A stretch of DNA of 20,411 nt. It comes from Crocinitomicaceae bacterium (GTDB lineage Bacteria > Bacteroidota > Bacteroidia > Flavobacteriales_D > Crocinitomicaceae). This document shows, one piece after another, positions 1 through 6,904 of this stretch (position 1 is the stretch's first letter; each line of letters starts with the position of its first letter). The translations under genes and the position numbers were made by a program. Below the pieces are notes generated by a model that worked only from the letters and a program-made list of their open reading frames with translations, was not told the DNA's origin and searched no databases. The DNA lies in contig NZQU01000075.1 in the NCBI GenBank assembly GCA_002696025.1, forward strand, positions 1-20,411. The letters run 5' to 3'.

Positions 1-80
1 AATTGTCAATAAAAAAAAGGCTAAAAAATAGTGGATTTTCATGATTCTGATATTTAATTAAGAAAGTGTTTAGTTTTTGC

Positions 81-94
81 TTATGCTAGCATAA
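81..94. promoter_or_regulatory. 14-bp perfect palindrome upstream of the DUF58 gene
   Basis: The sequence TTATGCTAGCATAA is its own reverse complement over 14 bases and lies about 130 bases before the DUF58 start codon, in a stretch where I see no gene. A dimeric DNA-binding protein could use such a site, but no regulator is encoded nearby and AT-rich DNA yields palindromes by chance. The call rests only on symmetry and position. Confidence 0.25.
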
Positions 95-188
95 TTCTAT
101 GAATATAAGGTTTTTAAATGGCAATTAAAAATGAGGAAATTGATATTAATGCATACTTAATACTTACCACGAATCTATTTATTTAGAT

Positions 189-214
189 CTTATCTTATAT
201 TTGTTTTAGATAAG
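189..214 (+). promoter_or_regulatory. Candidate promoter inside an inverted repeat, DUF58 leader
   Basis: TATATTTG at 196-203 matches the Bacteroidota -7 consensus TAnnTTTG at every fixed position. It sits between the arms of an inverted repeat, CTTATCT (189-195) and AGATAAG (208-214). The start codon of the DUF58 gene follows at 223, so the leader would be very short. I see no clear TTG at the expected -33 distance, which weakens the promoter call. If real, the repeat would place an operator or a short hairpin directly over the promoter. Confidence 0.33.
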
Positions 215-222
215 TAATAATT

Positions 223-1140
223 ATGAAATCTCTATCACTTGAAGGAAACCTAAAATTCGGTAATCTTGAATTATTGGCTAAACAAGTAGTAGAGGGCTTT
301 ATTACAGGATTGCATAAAAGCCCTTTTCATGGTTTTTCAGTAGAATTTGCAGAGCATAGAATTTATAATGTTGGAGAATCAACAAGACACATTGATTGGA
401 AATTATTTGCTCGTACCGACAAGTTGTTTACAAAAAAGTATGAGGAAGAAACCAATTTAAGGTGTCAATTTGTTATTGATACATCAAGTTCTATGTATTT
501 TCCTCAAAACAAAGAGAAAAATAAATTAGAGCATGCTATTCTCTCTTGCGTTTGTTTAATGGAATTGTTGAAAAAACAAAGAGATGCTGTTGGCTTATCA
601 TTAATATCTGATCAGATTGATCTCCATACCAAAGCTAAGTCATCTGCAACTCATTTAAGATTTATTTTAAGTAAGCTTGAGGAGTGTTTGTACGATTATT
701 CATCAAAGAACAAAAGAAAAACAGACATTATCAAAGTTCTTCATGATTTAGCAGAAACGACCCATAGACGAAGTATGTTTGTTATTTTTTCTGATTTATT
801 AGATGATCCTGAAAAAGTAGATGATTTATTTCAGGCATTGGAACACATGAAACATAACAAACACGAAGTTATTTTATTTCATACTGTAGATAAACAATTG
901 GAAGTTGATTTTGATTTAGGCAACAAGCCACATAAGTTGATAGATATGGAGACAGGAGAGGAGATGAAAGTTGAGCCTGCAGAAATTAGAGAATCCTATA
1001 AAAAAGAGATTAACAAATACTTTAATGAAATCGAAATGAGGTGTTTGGACCAGCGAATAGATTTTATGCCAGTCGATATACATGAGAATTATGATGCAGT
1101 TTTATTAAGGTATCTTTTAAAGCGTCAAAAACTAAATTAA
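223..1140 (+). CDS. DUF58 domain protein with a VWA-like fold
   Basis: This 305-residue protein belongs to the DUF58 family, cytoplasmic proteins with a von Willebrand A-like fold that usually work beside a MoxR-type AAA+ ATPase. The conserved family segment, with key residues RHIDWK, lies at about residues 55-60. A metal-binding MIDAS-type motif DTSSS occupies residues 86-90, and a further acidic position, FSDLLDD, begins at about 189. There is no signal peptide or membrane helix. The length is normal for the family. In many Bacteroidota this gene sits between moxR and bat (VWA/TPR) genes, but none of these is in the window: the upstream 222 bases look non-coding and the next gene faces it. 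Its stop codon directly abuts the stop of the convergent lipoprotein gene. Family assignment is firm; cellular role is not. Confidence 0.9.
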   Translation: MKSLSLEGNLKFGNLELLAKQVVEGFITGLHKSPFHGFSVEFAEHRIYNVGESTRHIDWKLFARTDKLFTKKYEEETNLRCQFVIDTSSSMYFPQNKEKNKLEHAILSCVCLMELLKKQRDAVGLSLISDQIDLHTKAKSSATHLRFILSKLEECLYDYSSKNKRKTDIIKVLHDLAETTHRRSMFVIFSDLLDDPEKVDDLFQALEHMKHNKHEVILFHTVDKQLEVDFDLGNKPHKLIDMETGEEMKVEPAEIRESYKKEINKYFNEIEMRCLDQRIDFMPVDIHENYDAVLLRYLLKRQKLN

Positions 1141-1938
1141 TTACTCTTTTATAGTCACATACTTGTTGATTTTTTTGTCAAAATAAAAGGTGTGTAATAA
1201 ATTATTTTCTTTCTTTATTTTAGCGTCTTCTTTATCATGGTTTTTAACCTTCTTATTATTGGTAATTAACCCTTTAAAAATTTTGATATTTTTTGAATTC
1301 GATTTTTTTGAATCTTCAAATTCAAACACATTAGAAATGTGCTCATCTGTTCCAAATCCATCATATTTTTTCCAGCTAAAAGTGAGAAAGGATTTTTGTT
1401 TTGAGAAATTATAAATATTAATACGAGCACTGTTTCTTATTCGGTATTCAACTATTAGGTCCTGTTTTGTTGATGATGTTATTTTTTGAGAAGATATTTT
1501 TAATGGAACCAGTGGGGTAGATTGAATTAAAGTGGGTTTGGTATTGAAGTCTTGTGAAGCACCATCAAAGAAATAAAAGAAATTTTCGTAGCCCATAAAG
1601 CCAATTTCTGCTCTTCTGCTTGGATTGGGTGATTTTGAAGCTTTGTCAACGGCATATTCGTATCGATTAACCGCTATGACAGCATCTTCATATTCATCAT
1701 TATTAAATTTTCCTTTAATAATTTCAAATGAATAATTTTCGTTTTTGTTGATGCGCTGATTCTCTTCAATAAATAGCTTTGTTTGTTCTTCAAAACTTGC
1801 ATTTGGATGCCTTTCTAAAATACTTTTGTATTCATCTTGAATTTCAATTTGATTTTCAGTGCTGATTTGTTCTGTGTTGGTATTACATGAATGAATAAAG
1901 CAAGTAAATAATAAAGAGAGTTTACAAAAGATTTTCAT
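1141..1938 (-). CDS. Putative lipoprotein, family not recognised
   Basis: I do not recognise this 265-residue protein. It begins with a short hydrophobic signal sequence and a cysteine at residue 18 (IHSC) that could be the lipidated residue, although histidine at -2 makes an unusual lipobox. A segment near residues 75-90 (GKFNNDEYEDAVIAV) resembles the Asp/Asn-rich loop of FG-GAP or VCBS-type beta-propeller proteins, where a short acidic turn precedes a beta strand. The rest alternates short beta-like stretches, and the C-terminal third is rich in lysine and asparagine. It is probably anchored in the outer membrane or periplasm. It faces the DUF58 gene tail to tail with no spacing and diverges from the subtilase gene across 111 bases in which I found no full promoter consensus. 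The coding call is supported by the long open frame and the signal sequence. Confidence 0.72.
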   Translation of the reverse strand: MKIFCKLSLLFTCFIHSCNTNTEQISTENQIEIQDEYKSILERHPNASFEEQTKLFIEENQRINKNENYSFEIIKGKFNNDEYEDAVIAVNRYEYAVDKASKSPNPSRRAEIGFMGYENFFYFFDGASQDFNTKPTLIQSTPLVPLKISSQKITSSTKQDLIVEYRIRNSARINIYNFSKQKSFLTFSWKKYDGFGTDEHISNVFEFEDSKKSNSKNIKIFKGLITNNKKVKNHDKEDAKIKKENNLLHTFYFDKKINKYVTIKE

Positions 1939-2049
1939 CGGTAAATATTAAATAATTTTAAAGATATATATAAATTAAAGTATAAAGGTCTTACATAGAA
2001 TTTATAAGCAAATAAATTGATTAATTTTATGTAATTAATAATTCATCAT

Positions 2050-4197
2050 ATGAAACATTTTACCTGCATATTATCATTTTTTGTATTTAATTTTTCTTTT
2101 ATTTTCTCTCAAGCCATAATGGATGCGAATACAAAATCTGATTTGAATTTCATTAAATCAAACTATGCTCAAAGCAATGATTTAAGATTAAAATTCCCTA
2201 TTAAAAATTATAATGGCGAATCATGTATTTCATTGTTGTGTAAATCAAGCGTAGATCGTTTGAATAGTTTAAAAGATAAGGGCTATTCTATTGCTTCTTC
2301 TTCAATAGGTGTGAGAAGTTTAAGAATGCCAATCTCAAGACTAAATGATTTGAACACTCTTGATTTTAAAAATGTTTATGTAGAAATTGCTGGGAAATTC
2401 AAACCTACTCTTGATAGAGCAATTGCTGATTTAAGAGCAGATAGTGTTCATGCTGGTATTAATTTACCTCAAGGATATACAGGTAAAAATGTTTACATTG
2501 GTGTTACAGATTGGGGTTTTGATTATTCATCACCTGTTTTTTATGATACATTGTTAAATCAAACAAGAATAGTCGCTGCTTGGGATCAATATAAATTAAG
2601 TGGACCTAATCCAAGTGGGTTTTCTTATGGAACAGAGTACAATACTCCAAATGATTTGATCAGCGCAGGAAGTGATACTGCTAATATATACAGTTTTGCC
2701 ACTCATGGAACCCATGTTGCTTCTATAGCCGGTGGGAGTGGAGGCGGCACTCAATACAGGGGCGTAGCTTTTGAAGCTAATTTTCTTTTTGTCACCTTTT
2801 TAATTGATGCCTCTGCCGTTTTAGATGCTTGGGAATGGATGTATCAAAAGGCTCAAGCTGATGGCAAAAGGCTCGTGATTAACATGAGTTGGGGACTTTA
2901 TCATTTTGGAACTCTTGATGGAACATCATTATTGAGTCAAGCCATCACTTCATATACGGATCTTGATGTTCTTTTTGTGAATTCAGGAGGAAACAACGGA
3001 AATGTAAATTTCCATCTTAAAAAAGTATTTGACAATGATTCTATAAAAACTAAAGTTGATTTTTATCCATATACTTCTCATTCAAAAATGTGGGGGCAGA
3101 GTATTCATGCATGGGGTGAAAGTGGAAATAGTTTTGATATGGCTATTCAAGTGGCATCTACCTCTGTTCTTGCTGAAAGCCCATACTATTCTACTGCCAA
3201 TACCAATACATACATAGATTCGTTTTTGGTTACATCAAATGATACAATATGGTACAATATTTCTGCTGACAGCGCACATCCTTTAAATGGAAGACCTCAA
3301 ATGCGATTTCGTGTGAAAAACACAAATACTTCTTTAAAAGTTATTTTAAAATCCAGGTCAAATTCTGGAACGGTTCACTATTGGAATGTTACAGAGCTAA
3401 GCAATGATGTTGGAAATTGGGGAATGCCTTTTTCATTTTTTGGAAGTGGTTCTGTATGGGGTGATTCAAACAATGGAATTAGTGAGCCTTCGTGTTCAGA
3501 TGATGTCATTAGCATAGCCGCTTATACCGCTCAATATTATACAGGGGGAGGTAGTTTGGCCGGAGGTGCAGCAGCCTCTTTTTCAAGTAATGGGCCAAGA
3601 TATGATGGTGTAATGAAACCTGATGTTGCCGCTCCTGGCGTTGCCATTGCTTCAGCTATTTCATCTTATACCGATAATTCATACACCTCTATTGCTTCAG
3701 TTCCATTTAACGGAAGAACCTATCATTTTGCAAAATTCTCAGGTACATCAATGGCCTCTCCAATGGTTGCAGGTGTTGCTGCTTTGGTTCTTCAAGCCAA
3801 TCCGTACTTGACCGCAAGAGAGGTTAAAGAGATCATAAAGCTTACTTGTAGACAAGATAACTTTACGGGTTCTATTAGTGCTGCTGGTGATCCAAAATGG
3901 GGTTGGGGTAAGGTAAATGCTTATGCAGCCGTTCAATTGGCATTACAATATTTAGGAAGCAATGAGATATTGCAAGATTATTCATGGAAGATTATTCCAA
4001 ATCCTTCAACTAGTTTGATTTCCATAAGTGATATTAATTTTCTACAAAAACCAATTCAAATTTTTTCTATTGATGGAGAACTGGTTTTAGAATCTAATGA
4101 AGCATCTATTGATATTCAAAATTTAAATAATGGTGTTTATTGGTTGAGAATATGTAAGAATGGAACAGTAGAACAACAGAAGTTTATAAAATTATGA
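2050..4197 (+). CDS. Secreted S8 subtilisin-like protease with type IX sorting domain
   Basis: This 715-residue exported serine protease has a signal peptide at residues 1-21, a pro-region to about 115, and the S8 catalytic triad at Asp154 (in TDWGFD), His219 (HGTHVA) and Ser567 (SGTSMASP). The oxyanion-hole Asn is Asn315 in GGNNG. About 250 residues separate Asn315 from Ser567, more than in a minimal subtilisin. The part around 330-480 is beta-rich and looks like an inserted domain. The last 75 residues form a type A T9SS sorting domain: PNPSTSLI near 650, a central IFSIDGE segment, then LNNGVYWLRI and a basic, hydrophobic end. Type IX cargo crosses the inner membrane by Sec and the outer membrane by the Por machinery, then is released or surface-anchored. 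The gene is apparently monocistronic, with a hairpin downstream. Substrate unknown. Confidence 0.95.
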   Translation: MKHFTCILSFFVFNFSFIFSQAIMDANTKSDLNFIKSNYAQSNDLRLKFPIKNYNGESCISLLCKSSVDRLNSLKDKGYSIASSSIGVRSLRMPISRLNDLNTLDFKNVYVEIAGKFKPTLDRAIADLRADSVHAGINLPQGYTGKNVYIGVTDWGFDYSSPVFYDTLLNQTRIVAAWDQYKLSGPNPSGFSYGTEYNTPNDLISAGSDTANIYSFATHGTHVASIAGGSGGGTQYRGVAFEANFLFVTFLIDASAVLDAWEWMYQKAQADGKRLVINMSWGLYHFGTLDGTSLLSQAITSYTDLDVLFVNSGGNNGNVNFHLKKVFDNDSIKTKVDFYPYTSHSKMWGQSIHAWGESGNSFDMAIQVASTSVLAESPYYSTANTNTYIDSFLVTSNDTIWYNISADSAHPLNGRPQMRFRVKNTNTSLKVILKSRSNSGTVHYWNVTELSNDVGNWGMPFSFFGSGSVWGDSNNGISEPSCSDDVISIAAYTAQYYTGGGSLAGGAAASFSSNGPRYDGVMKPDVAAPGVAIASAISSYTDNSYTSIASVPFNGRTYHFAKFSGTSMASPMVAGVAALVLQANPYLTAREVKEIIKLTCRQDNFTGSISAAGDPKWGWGKVNAYAAVQLALQYLGSNEILQDYSWKIIPNPSTSLISISDINFLQKPIQIFSIDGELVLESNEASIDIQNLNNGVYWLRICKNGTVEQQKFIKL

Positions 4198-4220
4198 GGG
4201 TTACTTTTAATTTAATGGCA

Positions 4221-4246
4221 CGATACTTGAAATAATCCAAGTATCG
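4221..4246. terminator. Hairpin between convergent genes, possible two-way terminator
   Basis: A perfect nine-base stem, CGATACTTG pairing with CAAGTATCG, encloses an eight-base loop. It lies 24 bases after the subtilase stop and about 55 bases beyond the stop of the 62-residue gene on the other strand, so it could end transcription from both sides. Neither side has a proper U-tract, so intrinsic termination would be weak. Confidence 0.45.
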
Positions 4247-4301
4247 AGTGTTGAGAGGGATCTATAATTTTGGGTGTGGTATTTAAAAATAAACCCTCTT
4301 T

Positions 4302-4490
4302 TCACTCGTTTTTACATTGCTCGTCTGGCGTTGCACCACACAGACTACAAGCTTCTCCTTCTTGATTTAGATATGGATTATTACTAGCACAAGTGCCAGC
4401 AAATTTACCATCTTTTTTTACCAATATTTTAATGGCAATACCTGCAAATGCAAGAGCTAATAAAACGATACTTATTAAAACCAATTCCAT
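4302..4490 (-). CDS. Small membrane-anchored cysteine protein
   Basis: This 62-residue protein has one hydrophobic helix at residues 3-24, then KILVKKDGKFAGTCAS and a short hydrophilic tail. Four cysteines lie in the tail, at 34, 48, 51 and 59, including a CSLC (CxxC) pair. The pattern GKFAGTCAS...GEACSLCG resembles a small protein I recall from Flavobacteriia, usually annotated only as a membrane or secreted protein; this is memory, not a search. The lysines straight after the helix suggest that the tail is cytoplasmic, but topology is uncertain. The cysteines could bind zinc or form disulfides. It is the last gene of the minus-strand run, seven bases after the FKBP-like gene, so the two are probably co-transcribed. 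Confidence 0.75.
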   Translation of the reverse strand: MELVLISIVLLALAFAGIAIKILVKKDGKFAGTCASNNPYLNQEGEACSLCGATPDEQCKNE

Positions 4491-4497
4491 TGTTTTA

Positions 4498-5409
4498 CTA
4501 TTTATTATTAATTACTAAACTGCCTTTGTCTCCAAAATCAAGGAAATCAATATAAAAGCAAATATAAGGAAAAGGAAGTCTTTGGTCGTTAAACATTTCA
4601 AATGGTATATAAATCCGGTATTTACCTCCTTTTTTAATTTTAGGAAAAACATGGCTCCAACCTTCATACATTTGTTTTATATTGAATTTTGGTGGGGGTA
4701 TTTTTTGAGCTAATCTTTTGTAACTATTTTCAACTGTATCATTTAGCGGTGTGCTTAAAATGTAGTCCAATATAACATCTGATGAGTCATTTGGAAGGGG
4801 GCCACTTCCATCTAAAAGTGTCTCAATATAAATTTCATTTTCAATTTTTTGAACATTGTTTTTGAGTTTTACACTATCCATCATGATGCCCGTAATGTCA
4901 TCAATAAACCGTTGGTAAAATATTTGGTGAAGATTTGATCGTTTTTCTTTGGCAATTTTCACATTCTTTTTCATTATAATATCTGAAAATCCAGATGATA
5001 CAATATTTAAATTTATCTTTTTAATACCTCCTGGTTTGATCCATTTTGTTATAAAGCCATGTGCATAAAATTTACCCAGACAATAGGACACTTCATTTTT
5101 TAATTCAGGACTTTTTTTTGAATTACTTTCAAACGCTTTAATTTTATTTAAGCATAAAGAATCAAATATAGCCTTGGTATGGAGTTCACTTTTAAAACCA
5201 TTAACAAGTTCAATAAGTGAATAATTTTCAGTTTGCATTCCTGTTTTATTCAAAATCAACTCTGCCCATGTAACGCCTAAGGAATAAGAGATACTGTCTT
5301 CAGTTGTTTTGATTGATTCTGTTTGATTTTCTTTGTTTTTACTATCAGAACAAGATCCTAAAGTCAAACATGAAATTAATAATACAGTGAAATAATAATA
5401 TTTAATCAT
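4498..5409 (-). CDS. Diverged FKBP-like lipoprotein
   Basis: This 303-residue protein has a signal peptide with a good lipobox (LGSC, Cys20). Two N-terminal segments, SISYSLG at about 39-45 and VSYCLG at about 107-112, each resemble the start of the FKBP_N dimerisation domain of Mip/FkpA proteins. Residues about 196-295 match the outline of an FKBP-type prolyl isomerase domain: LLDGSG, a DVILDY strand, then YEGW with the family's conserved tryptophan (Trp251), KKGGKYRIYIP and FYIDFLDF. Residues that line the FKBP active site look changed: the usual Phe-Asp pair in TVFDSS reads TVENS, and the Tyr-Gly loop is absent. I infer a periplasmic or outer-membrane chaperone-like protein with doubtful isomerase activity. 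It follows the FAD oxidase by 52 bases and has a possible promoter of its own. Confidence 0.72.
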   Translation of the reverse strand: MIKYYYFTVLLISCLTLGSCSDSKNKENQTESIKTTEDSISYSLGVTWAELILNKTGMQTENYSLIELVNGFKSELHTKAIFDSLCLNKIKAFESNSKKSPELKNEVSYCLGKFYAHGFITKWIKPGGIKKINLNIVSSGFSDIIMKKNVKIAKEKRSNLHQIFYQRFIDDITGIMMDSVKLKNNVQKIENEIYIETLLDGSGPLPNDSSDVILDYILSTPLNDTVENSYKRLAQKIPPPKFNIKQMYEGWSHVFPKIKKGGKYRIYIPFEMFNDQRLPFPYICFYIDFLDFGDKGSLVINNK

Positions 5410-5426
5410 TTTTTGATTTTGAATAG

Positions 5427-5434
5427 CAAAAATA
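5427..5434 (-). promoter_or_regulatory. Candidate -7 element before the FKBP-like gene
   Basis: On the minus strand these eight bases read TATTTTTG, a full match to the TAnnTTTG consensus of Bacteroidota, 17 bases ahead of the start codon at 5409. A TTG lies upstream, but only nine bases away, too close for the usual -33 spacing. The site could give the FKBP-like lipoprotein and the small cysteine gene expression independent of the long upstream run. Confidence 0.35.
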
Positions 5435-5461
5435 CAAAGTATTCAACTAGAATATAAAAGA

Positions 5462-6862
5462 TTAGTCCGGAAAAATTTTACCAGGATTTAAAATGCAATT
5501 GGGATCAAATATTTTCTTGATATTTTTCATTAAATCTATGGTTTGTCCCGAAAAGAATATATCCATGTATTCCTTTTGAACCAATCCAATACCATGTTCA
5601 CCTGATAATGTGCCACCCAATTCTTTTACTTTTTTAAATAATTTTCTGATTGCTTCAGGAAGCTCCTTATCCCATTTTTCATCTGAAAGAGAACCTTTTA
5701 AAATATTTACATGAAGATTTCCGTCACCTGCATGTCCATAACAAATCGATTCAAAACCAAATTCATTCCCAATTGATTTAATTTCTTTTAGTAGGGAGGG
5801 GAGATGGTAACGTGGAACAACCGTATCTTCTTCTTTATAAATTGATTTGCTTTTTACTGCTTCACCAACTTTTCTTCGCAAAGACCACAATGTATTTTTT
5901 TGAGCTTCATTGTCAGCAAACAAAATTTCATCGGTATCAAAATTTGAAAGAACCTCCATTATTTTTTCGCATTCTTTCATTAATTGCTCCTCTTCAAAAC
6001 CATCAACTTCAATAAGTAGATGTGCTTCATGGTTTTCTTTTATTTCTATTGAGGAACCATCAATCATTTTTTGAGATAAAATAAGTGCATCTCTTTCCAT
6101 AAATTCAAGACCGCTTGGTGTAATGCCTTCATTAAATATTGCAGCAACTGATTTACATGCTTCTTCTGCATCATAAAAAGGGACAAGCATGAGCATATCT
6201 CTTGTTGGATGTGGAATTAGTTTTAATACAATTTTGCTCACAATTCCAAGTGTTCCCTCTGAGCCAACAATTAATTGAGTAAGATTGTATGCAGTTGCAT
6301 TTTTTAAAACGTTTGCACCTGTCCATATGATTTCCCCATTAGGGAGAACAATCTCAAGGTTCAGTACATAATCACTAGTCACCCCATATTTAACAGCTTT
6401 GGGCCCTCCAGAGTTTTCAGCAATGTTTCCTCCGATAAAACAACTGCCTTTGCTGGCTGGGTCAGGTGGATAGAAAAGTCCTTTTTCTTTAACCAAATTT
6501 TGAAGTTCTTCTGTAATCACTCCTGGTTCTGTTATAACCTGGCTGTTTTGTTCATCAATTTCAATTACTTTATTGAATAACTCCATAGATAGAAGCACAC
6601 CACCATGTATAGGTAAGGCACCACCACTAAGGCCTGTTCTTGCTCCTGCAGGTGTAACAGGAATTAATTTATTATTACAATATTTGAGTATTTGAGATAT
6701 TTCTGAAGTTGAATTAGGTTTTAAAACCACTTCTGGATGATAAGAAAGATCTTCGGTTTCGTCTCTTGAATAAGTTTCTTTGTGTTCGTCAGAAAACAAA
6801 CACCTACTTTGTAATAGATCTGAAAAATAATTAATGTCTTCTGAACTGATTGAATTGTACAT
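5462..6862 (-). CDS. FAD-linked oxidase, GlcD / D-lactate dehydrogenase type
   Basis: This 466-residue enzyme belongs to the VAO/PCMH flavoprotein superfamily. Such enzymes oxidise a 2-hydroxy acid, such as D-lactate, glycolate or D-2-hydroxyglutarate, to the 2-keto acid and pass electrons on from FAD. The FAD-binding domain covers about 40-220, with the PP-loop PAGARTGLSGG at 71-81 and GGNIAENSGGPKAVKYGVT at 144-162. The C-terminal FAD-oxidase domain has GHAGDGNLH at 376-384 and GEHGIG at 421-426, whose histidines are typical of metal and substrate binding in this family. It ends at the usual DPNCILNPGKIF motif. There is no fused iron-sulfur domain and no glcE or glcF neighbour, so it probably works alone, like LDHD-type enzymes. 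It lies 42 bases after uup. The exact substrate cannot be read from the sequence. Confidence 0.92.
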   Translation of the reverse strand: MYNSISSEDINYFSDLLQSRCLFSDEHKETYSRDETEDLSYHPEVVLKPNSTSEISQILKYCNNKLIPVTPAGARTGLSGGALPIHGGVLLSMELFNKVIEIDEQNSQVITEPGVITEELQNLVKEKGLFYPPDPASKGSCFIGGNIAENSGGPKAVKYGVTSDYVLNLEIVLPNGEIIWTGANVLKNATAYNLTQLIVGSEGTLGIVSKIVLKLIPHPTRDMLMLVPFYDAEEACKSVAAIFNEGITPSGLEFMERDALILSQKMIDGSSIEIKENHEAHLLIEVDGFEEEQLMKECEKIMEVLSNFDTDEILFADNEAQKNTLWSLRRKVGEAVKSKSIYKEEDTVVPRYHLPSLLKEIKSIGNEFGFESICYGHAGDGNLHVNILKGSLSDEKWDKELPEAIRKLFKKVKELGGTLSGEHGIGLVQKEYMDIFFSGQTIDLMKNIKKIFDPNCILNPGKIFPD

Positions 6863-6904
6863 AATGGATACTCTCTTATTGTAAAAATAATGTTTTAGAA
6901 ATAA

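Noticed and set aside
118..186. A 22-codon open frame starting ATGGCAATTAAAAATGAG before the DUF58 gene.
   Set aside because: Too short to judge, no recognisable sequence, and AT-rich leaders give such frames by chance. A leader peptide cannot be excluded.
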